From: Deltaproteobacteria bacterium
GTDB taxonomy: Bacteria > Desulfobacterota > Binatia > Binatales > Binataceae
Reading direction: 5' to 3'
Assembly (NCBI GenBank): GCA_021780225.1
Contig: JAJXZF010000097.1
Coordinates: 1 to 44,534, forward strand
Length of the DNA: 44,534 nt
The translations under genes and the position numbers were made by a program. Under the pieces are notes generated by a model. The model had not been told where the DNA came from and ran no database searches. It worked only from the letters and a program-made list of their open reading frames with translations. The stretch's first letter is position 1, and each line of letters opens with the position of its first letter. Positions 16,687 through 25,074 of the stretch are shown here, in pieces.

Positions 16687-17333
16687 GCGGACCGCGGCGC
16701 GTGACGACCCTGCTGCTGGTCCGGCATGGCGAAACCGTCGGAAATTCGCGGGTTCGCTATTTCGGCCGCACCGATCTGGAATTGTCGGCGCTGGGGCGCG
16801 CGCAGATGGCGGCGGCGCGCGAGTGGATCGGCCGGCGCTTCGCCGGGGCGAGAATCGCGCCGGTGATGAGCAGTCCGATGCGGCGTGCGCGCGAAAGCGC
16901 GGCAATCATCGCCGGAAATCCTGCGCCGATCGAAATTCAACAATTCGTTGAAGTTGATTTCGGCCGTTTTGAAGGACTGACCGCCGAGGAAATCGCGGCG
17001 CGCTTTCCCGAGGATTTCGCGCGTTGGAACCGCGACCGTCTCGATCCCGCTTTTACCTACCCCAGCGGCGAGAGCCGTGCGGCTTTCACGGCGCGAGTGC
17101 GAGAGGGCATCCGCGCGATGCTTGCGGCGATCGACGAATCGCCGAACCAATCGGACAACGGTTTTGCGCTGCTCGTGGCGCATCGCGGCGTAATTCGGAT
17201 CGTTACGGAGACGCTGGCGGGCGCAACCCCGGCGATCGAACTTGGATCGCTCCAGGCGCTGGCGCGTGACGGCGCCGATCGCTGGCGCGCGACGATGCTT
17301 GACGCTACCGAATATCTGCGCGGACTCGCTTAA
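16683..17333 (+). CDS. Histidine phosphatase family protein (phosphoglycerate-mutase-like)
   Basis: A 216-residue histidine phosphatase. The catalytic His sits in LLLVRHGETVGNS, the usual partner Arg region is in MSSPMRRARESAAI, VDFGRFEGLTAEEI supplies the acid/base Glu, and the second His is in LLVAHRGVIRI (normally SHGG.IR). Related enzymes include CobC alpha-ribazole phosphatases and broad-range phosphatases. There is no cobalamin gene nearby, so the substrate is open. It starts with GTG 16683 overlapping the DUF1015 stop (GTGA) and is the last gene of the plus-strand operon. Confidence 0.86.
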   Translation: MSGPRRVTTLLLVRHGETVGNSRVRYFGRTDLELSALGRAQMAAAREWIGRRFAGARIAPVMSSPMRRARESAAIIAGNPAPIEIQQFVEVDFGRFEGLTAEEIAARFPEDFARWNRDRLDPAFTYPSGESRAAFTARVREGIRAMLAAIDESPNQSDNGFALLVAHRGVIRIVTETLAGATPAIELGSLQALARDGADRWRATMLDATEYLRGLA

Positions 17334-17355
17334 ACGCTTCGGCGTACTCTGGCAA

Positions 17356-18012
17356 TTATACGGCCGCGCCGGCTGCGCCGGCAGCCAGCGCCCGCATCAC
17401 TTCGGCGACAGTCGTCAAATCGACGCCCTCGGCCGCCCATCGTTCGCGATAGCCGGGTCCGTCAGCGCCGATATCCGCGGTCGCATCGGCGACCAGATGG
17501 ATCCGGCATCCCAGCGCCCGCAGACCGCGAATCGCGTCGTTAACGCAGACTTCGGTATAGACGCCATAGATGACGACGTCGGGACGATCGCGCAGCAGTT
17601 CGCGCAGGATCGCGGCGGTGTTGGAATTGCCCGCGAACGCGTCGAACGCCTGCTTTTCGATCACCAGTTCGCCGCGATGCGCCACGGCCGCGGCAAGTTC
17701 GTCTGGGCGAAGTTGCCGCGCGAGGACGAAGAGCGGGTCAAGCGGCGCGGTCTCGTCGATTTTCAACTGGCCCGGCGTGCCGCTCATACAGTGGTCGGGA
17801 TAGGCGCCGCCATTGCGCTCGAGTTCGAGGTCGCCGGAGCGATGGCTATCGGTGGTGGCGAAAATTCTAATTTGAAATCGCCGCGCCAGCGTTGTCATCG
17901 CGGCCAGCGCCGGGATGATCCGTTCCGATCCCGCGATGTGCAAACTACCGCCGGGCAGCAGAAAATCGCGCTGCGTATCGACGTCGTAAAAAAGCGTGGT
18001 TTCAGGGCGCAT
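17356..18012 (-). CDS. Isochorismatase-like cysteine hydrolase
   Basis: A 218-residue protein of the nicotinamidase/isochorismatase fold. The catalytic triad is visible: Asp in TLFYDVDTQRDFLLPGG, Lys in VIEKQAFDAF, and Cys in YGVYTEVCVNDAIRGL. HRSGDLELERNGGAYPDHCM provides the metal-binding type His/Asp region of nicotinamidases, so a nicotinamidase-like amidase is the best guess. The open frame extends upstream into the MITE. ATG 18012 is chosen because GGGAGG lies eight bases before it. Its own upstream region is largely replaced by the MITE-like element. Confidence 0.85.
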   Translation of the reverse strand: MRPETTLFYDVDTQRDFLLPGGSLHIAGSERIIPALAAMTTLARRFQIRIFATTDSHRSGDLELERNGGAYPDHCMSGTPGQLKIDETAPLDPLFVLARQLRPDELAAAVAHRGELVIEKQAFDAFAGNSNTAAILRELLRDRPDVVIYGVYTEVCVNDAIRGLRALGCRIHLVADATADIGADGPGYRERWAAEGVDLTTVAEVMRALAAGAAGAAV

Positions 18013-18044
18013 CGCAAAGCCTCCCGCCGTCGCGCGAGCCTGGT

Positions 18045-18325
18045 GTGGTGTCCCGCAAATAACTTCCACCTGATGCCTTGTCAGTTCGGCACGCAAGCCG
18101 CCCACCGCGGAGCGACAGGGGCGCAAGGGATGGATTGCCGGGTCTGGACCCGGCAATGACGCACAGAGTTCCTGCTATTTCGGCGGTCGTGTCCAAGCGT
18201 TCTGAGATTGCCGGATCCATGTCCGGCAATGACGAACAGCGTTGGTCATGCCCGGACTTGATCCGGGCATCCACGCCGAGCGCAAGATCGACGCGGAGCG
18301 CAAACTTGTTCAGAGGACGCCGCAC
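18045..18325 (-). mobile_element. MITE-like element, copy 1 (three internal hairpins)
   Basis: A 281-base non-coding element matching, in inverted orientation, the copy at 43531-43728. The well-kept terminal repeat GTGGTGTCCCGCAAATAA is at 18045-18062. The other end (about 18307-18325) is degenerate. Inside are three near-perfect palindromes at 18134-18157, 18207-18230 and 18248-18270. Copy 2 has only two, so one hairpin unit was gained or lost. A TA dinucleotide borders the right end (18326-18327), as expected for an IS630/Tc1-type target. The element's last base is also the last base of the rtcB stop codon. No coding capacity. Confidence 0.75.
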
Positions 18326-19761
18326 TAGCCTTTGATTACGGCGAACGGTTTAAGCCGCGCAACCCGCCGGCTCACGCCCGCGCCTTCCATCACCGCGACC
18401 ACGTCGGCGACGTCCTTGTATGCAGCGGGCATCTCTTCCGCGACGGTGGCGCGTCCCTGATAGCGAATCGTAACGCCCGCGGCCCGCAGTTCAGCGATCA
18501 AATCGCGGCCGCGCGCTTCCTTCTTCGCCCGCGCCCGGCTCATCACGCGGCCTGCGCCATGACAGGTCGAGCCGAAGGTTTCGCGCATCGCGCCTTCGGC
18601 GCCAATCAGCACGTATGAATAGCGGCCCATATCGCCGGGGATCAGCACCGGCTGTCCAATCGCGCGCACCGCGTCGGGCAGGGCGGGATGGCCGGGGGCG
18701 AAGGCGCGGGTGGCGCCCTTGCGATGCACGCATAGGCGCCGGCGGCGGCCTGCGACAACGTGATCCTCGAATTTCGCGATATTGTGGCAGACGTCATAAA
18801 CCAGCGTCATGCCCAAATCGCGCTCGCTGATCCCGAGCGTTTCCATAAAAACCCGGCGCGTCAGATGGGTCATCATCTGGCGATTGCACCAGGCGAAATT
18901 CGCCGCCGAGGCCATCGCGGCCAGATACGCCTGGCCTTCAGGCGAAAGAATCGGAGCGCAGGCGAGCTGCCGATCCGGCAGTTTGATCGCGTAGCGCTCC
19001 ATCGCCTTGCCGATCGTTCGCAGATAGTCGTCGCAGGTCTGATGGCCCAATCCGCGCGAGCCGGAATGAATGATCACCGTAACGGCGTCGTGGCCCAAGC
19101 CGAGACGTTCCGCCTCGGCGGGCAGGAAGATTTGATCGACCCGGCCCAGCTCCAGGAAGTGATTGCCGGAGCCAAGCGTGCCGAGCTGCCGCCGTCCGCG
19201 CGCGTACGCCTCGGCGCTGACCGCGTCCGGATTCGCCATCGCGAGGCGGCCGTTTTCTTCCGTATGGTCGATATCGGCGCGTGTGGCGTAACCTTGGCGC
19301 AGCGCCCAATCGGCGCCGTCGCGCACCAACCGGCGCATTTCCGACAGATCGAGCGTCGGAATGGCGCCCTCCGAGCCGACGCCGGCTGGAATCGTTGCGA
19401 AGAGCGCATCGGCCAAGGCGTCCGCGCGATCCGCAACCGTGGAGTAGGGCAGGTTGGTGCGCAGCAGGCGCACGCCGCAGTTGATGTCGTAGCCGACTCC
19501 GCCCGGCGATATGACGCCTTCTTCCGCGTCGGTCGCGGCGACGCCGCCGATCGGAAAACCGTAGCCCCAGTGAATATCCGGCATCGCCAGCGAATAGCCG
19601 GCGATGCCCGGCAGATGGGCGACGTTGGCGACCTGTTCGAGACAGGGATCGTCGCGGATATCGTCGATTATCCGCCGGCTGGCGTAGATCCGCCCCGGCA
19701 CGCGCATCCCGCCGATGCGCGGAATCTCCCAGAGAAATTCGTTGACCTGCTTAAGCTCCAT
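18325..19761 (-). CDS. rtcB: RNA-splicing ligase RtcB
   Basis: A 478-residue RtcB, the GTP- and Mn-dependent ligase that joins 2',3'-cyclic phosphate to 5'-OH RNA ends. It contains MPDIHWGYGFPIGGVAA, GGVGYDINCGVRLL (metal-binding Asp and Cys), GSGNHFLELG, IHSGSRGLGHQ, and TCHGAGRVMSRARAK with the guanylylated histidine. All key residues are present. ATG 19761 (MELKQVNEFLWEIP) matches the family N-terminus better than TTG 19782 upstream. Archease lies directly upstream, the classic partner. The stop codon abuts a MITE end, so the C-terminus may have been trimmed, although FAVIKG is a plausible natural end. Confidence 0.95.
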   Translation of the reverse strand: MELKQVNEFLWEIPRIGGMRVPGRIYASRRIIDDIRDDPCLEQVANVAHLPGIAGYSLAMPDIHWGYGFPIGGVAATDAEEGVISPGGVGYDINCGVRLLRTNLPYSTVADRADALADALFATIPAGVGSEGAIPTLDLSEMRRLVRDGADWALRQGYATRADIDHTEENGRLAMANPDAVSAEAYARGRRQLGTLGSGNHFLELGRVDQIFLPAEAERLGLGHDAVTVIIHSGSRGLGHQTCDDYLRTIGKAMERYAIKLPDRQLACAPILSPEGQAYLAAMASAANFAWCNRQMMTHLTRRVFMETLGISERDLGMTLVYDVCHNIAKFEDHVVAGRRRRLCVHRKGATRAFAPGHPALPDAVRAIGQPVLIPGDMGRYSYVLIGAEGAMRETFGSTCHGAGRVMSRARAKKEARGRDLIAELRAAGVTIRYQGRATVAEEMPAAYKDVADVVAVMEGAGVSRRVARLKPFAVIKG

Positions 19762-19833
19762 GGTCGCCGGTCCCTGCGCCAATTAGCGTAGCCTTGCGAG
19801 CGCGCGGCATGGAACGGCGGACTTGGGATTGGA

Positions 19834-20256
19834 TCAGGCGTCGAAAATCACGACCGCGCGCCATCCGGAGGGCGTCCGTTCGACGGCCAATCGATGATAG
19901 GTGACGGCCTTGAGCTCCTCGTGCAACCGGTGGCGCGATCGATCGAATGGTTCGCCGATCAGTTCGGCCTCGATTCCTCCTGAAATCGCGATCACGTTCG
20001 CGTCGCGCCAAAGGAACGCATCGATCAGGAACAGATTCAGCGCGGCCGAGAGTGCGTCGTGCATCAGGTCCGCGTCGTCGTCGGCAAATACCGTCAGCTT
20101 TCGGCATTCGCGATCTCTGATGTTGTCGGTCTCGTACATTATCCGGCCCAGCGCGACGATCGCTTCGGCGAACAATTCTTCACGGGTCGCGGCGAGAACT
20201 TCAATTCCGACGTCGCCGGTATGTTCGATTTCGCGGGTTGCGGCATTGCGCGGCAT
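19834..20256 (-). CDS. Archease (RtcB activator)
   Basis: A 140-residue archease, which speeds RtcB guanylylation and turnover. It shows REIEHTGDVGIEVLA near the start (metal-binding Asp), DADLMHDALSAALNLFLIDAFLW, FDRSRHRLHEELKAVTYH and a final Asp-containing AVVIFDA. All are family hallmarks. The frame is open 27 residues further upstream, but ATG 20256 gives the normal length and N-terminus. It precedes rtcB by 72 bases on the same strand and follows the cation efflux gene by 37 bases, so all three are probably in one transcript. Confidence 0.92.
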   Translation of the reverse strand: MPRNAATREIEHTGDVGIEVLAATREELFAEAIVALGRIMYETDNIRDRECRKLTVFADDDADLMHDALSAALNLFLIDAFLWRDANVIAISGGIEAELIGEPFDRSRHRLHEELKAVTYHRLAVERTPSGWRAVVIFDA

Positions 20257-20293
20257 CGTGACCGCCGGTGGCGTCAATAGAGATTCGCGCGGC

Positions 20294-21199
20294 TCAGAAA
20301 TGTTCCGGTTCGGACTCGCGCCGGTTATCCCGTTCAAGCTGCACGGTCATGTGCCGGATGTTGAATTTCCGTTCCAGCACGTCGGCCATGTCGCAGAGCA
20401 CGCGGTCGTGGTCGGCTTGGCGCAGGATTACGGCGTGGGCCGAAAGCGCCAACTCGTTCGGCGTGAGGCACCAGACGTGAAGGTCGTGCAGTTCCTCGGC
20501 GCCGTTGACCGCAAGGAGATCGCGGCGCAGCTCCTCGAGATCGATATGCGCCGGCACCGATTCCATCAATATGTCCACGCCGTCGCGCACCAGACCCCAC
20601 GATCCGTATACGATCAATCCGCCAATCAGGATGCTGACGGTGGGATCGGCGATCCGCGAGCCGGTAAAATATGCGATTGCGCCGGCCGAGAGCACGCCGG
20701 CCGATCCCAGCAAATCGGAGAGCACGTGGATGAAAACGGCCCGCACCGCAAGGCCCGACTTCCCGTCGCCACGGTTTCCGCCAGCGGTCATCCAGGCTGA
20801 AAACGCGTTAATCCCGATTCCGGCGCACGCGATCGCCATCATCAAAGGAGCGTGCACCGCGGGTGGATTGCGAATCCGTTCGACCGCCTCGATCCACACG
20901 AAAATCACGATCGCCCACAGGAGCAGGCCGTTCAGCAGCGCGCCGAGAATTTCGGCGCGAAGGTAGCCGAAGGTCTTCGCGGCGCTGGCCGGGCGGCCCG
21001 AAATCCACAGCGTGAACAGCGCCAGGCAGAGCGCGGCGATATCGGTCAGGATATGCACCGCGTCGGTCATCAGCGCGAGACTGTTGGCGTACCATCCGCC
21101 GACCAGTTCAACCGCGAAAAATACAGCGGTTACGCCGAGCACGATGCGCAGCCGGCGCCTGTCGCCCGCGAGCCCCTGGGTATGATCGATCCCTTCCAT
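20294..21199 (-). CDS. Cation diffusion facilitator (Zn2+/metal efflux)
   Basis: A 301-residue CDF transporter in the inner membrane. Six hydrophobic segments are seen across residues 20-200. Metal-site residues sit in MTDAVHILTD (helix 2) and IHVLSDLLGS (helix 5), giving the HxxxD/DxxxH-like pairs of zinc CDFs. The C-terminal cytoplasmic domain (about 205-301) has ELHDLHVWCLTPNELALSAH, typical of ZitB/CzcD. ATG 21199 begins the family-like MEGIDHTQGLAGDRRRLRIV. Overlapping upstream codons run into apt. It lies between apt and archease on the same strand. Confidence 0.92.
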   Translation of the reverse strand: MEGIDHTQGLAGDRRRLRIVLGVTAVFFAVELVGGWYANSLALMTDAVHILTDIAALCLALFTLWISGRPASAAKTFGYLRAEILGALLNGLLLWAIVIFVWIEAVERIRNPPAVHAPLMMAIACAGIGINAFSAWMTAGGNRGDGKSGLAVRAVFIHVLSDLLGSAGVLSAGAIAYFTGSRIADPTVSILIGGLIVYGSWGLVRDGVDILMESVPAHIDLEELRRDLLAVNGAEELHDLHVWCLTPNELALSAHAVILRQADHDRVLCDMADVLERKFNIRHMTVQLERDNRRESEPEHF

Positions 21200-21263
21200 C
21201 GTTTTCAGAACCGGCTCCGCGGAGTTGAAAGCCGCCGCAGGCCGGAGCGGCTTGGGCCGCGCC

Positions 21264-21785
21264 TCAATCGTACTCGACCAGCGCGGCGCAGGGCGCCGGA
21301 TCAAGCCGGGCGCGTCCGCCGAGGGATTTCAGCTCGATCACGAATGCGCAGCCGACCACCTCGCTGCCCAACCGATTCACCAGCCGGATCGCGGCCATCG
21401 CGGTGCCGCCCGTGGCGAGCAGATCGTCAACGATCAGGACGCGGCGATGACCCGCGAGTCCGTCCTCATGCATCTGCAAGGTCGCGTTGCCGTATTCCAG
21501 TTCGTAAGTCTCGTCGATCGTGCGAAAGGGCAGCTTGCCGGGTTTGCGCGCGATCGTCAGGCCGACTCCCAATCGGTATGCGACGGGCGCGCCGATAATA
21601 AAGCCGCGCGATTCGATGCCGAGCACCAAATCGACGCGGCCGAGCCACGGCTCGGCGATCTGATCGACGATGGCGGCCAGTCCGCGCGCATCGGCGATAA
21701 GCGGAGTGATGTCCCGAAACAGGATTCCGGGTTTGGGGAAGTCGGGAATGTCACGAATCAGTTGTTTGATTTCTTCGAGTTTCAT
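21264..21785 (-). CDS. apt: Adenine phosphoribosyltransferase
   Basis: A 173-residue Apt, salvaging adenine to AMP with PRPP. It shows IPDFPKPGILFRDITPLI at the N-terminus, LGIESRGFIIGAPVAYRLG (flexible loop and base site), RKPGKLP and the PRPP loop VLIVDDLLATGGTA. ATG 21785 (MKLEEIKQLI) is the best start; a GTG at 21800 is possible. It follows the M23 lipoprotein gene by about 45 bases and precedes the CDF gene by 64. Confidence 0.94.
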   Translation of the reverse strand: MKLEEIKQLIRDIPDFPKPGILFRDITPLIADARGLAAIVDQIAEPWLGRVDLVLGIESRGFIIGAPVAYRLGVGLTIARKPGKLPFRTIDETYELEYGNATLQMHEDGLAGHRRVLIVDDLLATGGTAMAAIRLVNRLGSEVVGCAFVIELKSLGGRARLDPAPCAALVEYD

Positions 21786-21830
21786 GCGCGAAACGCGCAC
21801 TTCCGTTCCAAAGCGCGCCCGCAGAGCATA

Positions 21831-22622
21831 CTAGTCGGCGCTCGCGCGGGCAAAGCTGATGCCTGCGGATCGGTTCGGATCGGGCAAAAACGCCATCGGA
21901 TTTTCGGCCTCGTTATGATAGCGCACTTCGAAATGAAGGTTCGGTCCGGTGGCGCGGCCGGTCTCGCCAATTTCAGCGATCACCTGACCGCGCTCGATCA
22001 TCTGTCCGTCGCGCACGAAATTGCGTTCGTTGTGCGCATAAACGGTCGTATAGCCGCCGCTGTGCTGAAGAATCACGACATTGCCGTAGCCGCGCAGGCG
22101 CCCTGAATAGATCACCGCGCCGGAACCGGCTGCGCGCACCGGAGTTCCCTCGGGCGCCGCGATATCGACGCCCTCGTGCATCGTTCCGTGACGCATCCCG
22201 AATGGCGACGATAGCGTTCCCGCCGCGACCGGCCACGCAAACTCGCGCGGACCGCGCGGCACGCCGTTCCACGGATTCGTCCCTGCGAAAGCGTTGCCAT
22301 ACGCATAACGGCCGGCGTAGCCGCTTGACGGTATCGTCAGTCTTTCGCCGACCCGAAGATCTCGCGGATCCGGAATCTGGTTGGCTCGCGCCAGACTCTC
22401 CACGCTGACGCCGTATGCTTGCGCGATCCGGTAGAGCGTATCGCCCGGCCGAACAACGTGAATCGTCGCTCCGCGCGATTCATAGGAATGATAGGAGGGG
22501 CTGAAGGCGGCGGTTGGCGCGGGCGCCTGCGCCGCGCATCCCGAAATTGCGCACGCCGCCGCAAGCGCGATCTTTAATTGAAATTTCCGGAATGAACCGT
22601 TCGATCCGCGTCGATGCGCCAC
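21831..22622 (-). CDS. LysM/M23 peptidase-family lipoprotein (NlpD-like)
   Basis: A 263-residue exported protein. The N-terminus has a basic region, a hydrophobic core IALAAACA and a lipobox ISGC, so it is likely a lipoprotein. A LysM domain follows (THIHVVRPGDT-like start HVVRPGDTLYRIAQAYG to VGERLTIP), then an M23/LytM domain with MRHGTMHEGVDIAAPEGTPV and GPNLHFEVRY. The usual HLHFE reads NLHFE, so the first His of HxH is missing. As in E. coli NlpD, it may be a non-catalytic amidase activator. The start is probably GTG 22622 with GGAGGAG upstream. The pcm-nlpD-type gene order is also as in enterobacteria. Confidence 0.85.
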   Translation of the reverse strand: MAHRRGSNGSFRKFQLKIALAAACAISGCAAQAPAPTAAFSPSYHSYESRGATIHVVRPGDTLYRIAQAYGVSVESLARANQIPDPRDLRVGERLTIPSSGYAGRYAYGNAFAGTNPWNGVPRGPREFAWPVAAGTLSSPFGMRHGTMHEGVDIAAPEGTPVRAAGSGAVIYSGRLRGYGNVVILQHSGGYTTVYAHNERNFVRDGQMIERGQVIAEIGETGRATGPNLHFEVRYHNEAENPMAFLPDPNRSAGISFARASAD

Positions 22623-22671
22623 GTCATCACCGCTCCTCCGCCCGCCCGTCTGGGCGCGCCGCAAATCGGAA

Positions 22672-23313
22672 CTATTCGCCGAAGCCGTATTTGCCGGTCA
22701 TCTTCACGAAACGGCACTCGCCAAAATATTCTTCCCGCCATGCGCCGCCAATCCGGCTGATGCGCACGAGAGTCTGGAGTTCGTCCTCGCCGATCGGCGC
22801 GATCAGCCGGCCCGCGGGCGAGAGCTGATCGAGCAACGGCCGCGGAATTCCGGGCATCGCCGCGGTGACAACGATCGCATTGTATGGGGCTCGCTCCGGC
22901 CATCCGTCGGAACCGTCGCCAAATCGCAGTTCGACGTTGTCGATTTGTTGCGCGGCCAAAATGACGCGGGCGCGCTGATGAAGCCCCGCGATCGTTTCGA
23001 CGGAATAGACCCGCGCGCAAAGCCGCGCCAGCACGGCGGTCTGGTAGCCGGAGCCGGTGCCGATTTCGAGCACGCGCTCGCCCCCGGCCAGCGCCGCGAC
23101 TTCGCAAATCAACGCGACCATATAGGGTTGGGAAATCGTCTGCTCCGAACCGATCGGAAGCGGGCCGTCGTCGTAGGCGTGTTCCGCGAATTCAGGCGCG
23201 ATGAAGCGGTCGCGCCTGACCGCGCGCATCGCATCGAGCACGCGCGCGTCATTGATGCCGCGCCGTTCGAGCTGCTCCAGCACCATCCGTTCGCGCGCCG
23301 CGTTCAAATCCAT
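22672..23313 (-). CDS. pcm: Protein-L-isoaspartate O-methyltransferase
   Basis: A 213-residue PCMT that repairs isoaspartyl residues with SAM. It shows MVLEQLERRGI, VRRDRFIAPEFAEHAYDDGPLPIG, EQTISQPYMVA (substrate-binding family motif), and the SAM motif VLEIGTGSGYQTAVLA. VYSVETI provides the ribose-binding Glu. The C-terminus GECRFVKMTGKYGF matches the family (VRFVPLxG..G). It lies upstream of the LysM/M23 lipoprotein with 49 bases between, and 105 bases after the lyase gene. Confidence 0.95.
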   Translation of the reverse strand: MDLNAARERMVLEQLERRGINDARVLDAMRAVRRDRFIAPEFAEHAYDDGPLPIGSEQTISQPYMVALICEVAALAGGERVLEIGTGSGYQTAVLARLCARVYSVETIAGLHQRARVILAAQQIDNVELRFGDGSDGWPERAPYNAIVVTAAMPGIPRPLLDQLSPAGRLIAPIGEDELQTLVRISRIGGAWREEYFGECRFVKMTGKYGFGE

Positions 23314-23418
23314 GGCCGCATCACCACGCCGCCTGACTTATCCACAACATAAGCATAACCGCTTGTCGAGCCTGCGGATACCTGTTGATAGCGGCGTCGC
23401 GAAGGATCGGAAATCCGT

Positions 23419-24771
23419 TCAGGATGGTAAATAACGAGCCAAAATACGGTCAACGATCGCCGGCGCCGAGCCGAGATAATTGCTCGGATCGAGCAGTCGA
23501 TCGAGCGCGGCGCGATCGAAATGGCGCGCGATTTCCGCGTCCGCTTCCAGCACGTCGAGCAGCGGCCGTCTCTCGTCCAGCGCCTGACGGCACCGCGCCG
23601 TCACCAGACGATGAGCATTCTCACGTCCTAAATACGGCGCGAGCCCCATCATCACCGCTTCCGCCATGATTAGCCCGCCGTTCGCCGCGAGATTGGCGCG
23701 CATCCGCGCCGGATCGACCGTCAAGCCGGCGATCATCGTGCGGCTATGCGCGAGCGCTCCCGACGCCAGCAGAAAGATCTCCGGAAGGGCGGCCCATTCG
23801 ATTTGCCACGCGCCGCTTGGACGTTCGTGATCGGCGACCATCGCTTCGAGCAAGGCGGAGGCTTGATTCCGCACGAGGGCCGCGCACGCGACGACAAAAT
23901 CACACGCGACCGGATTGCGTTTTTGCGGCATCGTGCTGCTCGATCCGCGTCCGGGAGCGTAGGGTTCGAATACTTCGGCGACTTCGGTCTGCATCAGCAG
24001 CTTGACGTCGGTGGCGATCTTGGCGAGCGTGCCCGCGGCCATCGCCAGCCAGCATCCGGTCTCGGCGATGCGATCGCGATGGCTGTGCCAGGCGACTTCG
24101 GCCGAGTTCAGCCCAAGCTGCGACATCAAGGCCGTCGCGACTTCCGGACCGCGCGCGCCGATCGCGGCGAAGGTTCCGACCGCGCCGCCGAATTGGCCCA
24201 CCAGCACCCGCGGACGGATTTCGGCGAGGCGCGCGCAATGCCGTTCGATCGCGTCGAGCCATCCCGCGGCCTTGAAACCGAAACTGATCGGCGCCGCCTG
24301 TTGCAGATTGGTCCGTCCGGCCATCGGCGTGTCACGATAACGCCGCGCCAAATCCGCAAGCGCGGCGGCGATCGCCGCGAGGTCGTCGGATAACAACGCG
24401 AGGCCGTCGCGCATCTGCAGGACTGTCGCGGTATCCGCGATATCCTGCGTGGTCGCGCCCCAGTGGCAGTATTGGCCGAAATCGCCGGCGCATCGCGCGG
24501 CCAGCTGATCGACCACCGGCGCGATCGGCGCTCCGACCGTCTCGGTGCGTTCGCGCAAGGCGGGTAAATCGAAATTGGCCGCCACGGCTTGCCGTGCGAT
24601 TTCCTCCGCCGCGGCGATCGGAATCAGGCCGAGGCGCGCCTCGGCCTGCGCGAGCGCCGCCTCGATATCGAGATAGCGCTGCAAGCGAGCTTCGTCGGCA
24701 AAAACAGCGCGCATCGCGGAGGTGCTGTAAAGATTTCCCAGCAATATGGAGTCCATCGCAGTCGCCGCCAT
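23419..24771 (-). CDS. Fumarase/aspartase-superfamily lyase, PcaB/adenylosuccinate lyase-like
   Basis: A 450-residue member of the superfamily, with the signature GRGSSSTMPQKRNPVACD (GSSxMPxKxNP). It also shows HWGATTQDIADTATVLQ and GRTNLQQAAPISFG. That set resembles 3-carboxy-cis,cis-muconate lactonizing enzyme (PcaB) more than PurB. No other beta-ketoadipate gene is in the window, so the function is only suggested. Start ATG 24771 has GGGAGG seven to eight bases upstream; the frame extends further but without support. It is the promoter-proximal gene of the long minus-strand run leading to rtcB. Confidence 0.82.
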   Translation of the reverse strand: MAATAMDSILLGNLYSTSAMRAVFADEARLQRYLDIEAALAQAEARLGLIPIAAAEEIARQAVAANFDLPALRERTETVGAPIAPVVDQLAARCAGDFGQYCHWGATTQDIADTATVLQMRDGLALLSDDLAAIAAALADLARRYRDTPMAGRTNLQQAAPISFGFKAAGWLDAIERHCARLAEIRPRVLVGQFGGAVGTFAAIGARGPEVATALMSQLGLNSAEVAWHSHRDRIAETGCWLAMAAGTLAKIATDVKLLMQTEVAEVFEPYAPGRGSSSTMPQKRNPVACDFVVACAALVRNQASALLEAMVADHERPSGAWQIEWAALPEIFLLASGALAHSRTMIAGLTVDPARMRANLAANGGLIMAEAVMMGLAPYLGRENAHRLVTARCRQALDERRPLLDVLEADAEIARHFDRAALDRLLDPSNYLGSAPAIVDRILARYLPS

Positions 24772-25074
24772 GATCGCCGCCTCCCGAGCCGGACTTCCGA
24801 ACGTTGACCGGACCGATCGGCCAACCGTCGCCGAGCATAGCATCGCGCCAGTCAACCGTTGTCCGATAAATTTCGACGCCTTGCGCGATTCGGACATTCT
24901 TCACGCCGCCGGCTAATGATCGATTAAGCCAAGCAATCATTTTCTTTTGTCGGTCGTTTCGGGTTATATTCGGGCCGCGCCAAGATCGAGCCCGGCGGTG
25001 TCATCGCGGATGTCCGGACTTGCCGCTCGAGCGAGCGCCGATTCGACCAATTTTCGGGGTGGAGACGAACTTAG

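Noticed and set aside
18130-18275. Repeated palindromes that might suggest a CRISPR array
   Set aside because: The units are each internally palindromic, unevenly spaced and few, and the spacing sequence recurs in the second copy. They belong to the MITE-like element.
24947-24970. Possible promoter TTGTCG...TATATT before the alpha/beta hydrolase gene
   Set aside because: The spacer is only about 12 bases, too short for a sigma70 promoter, so it is not listed.
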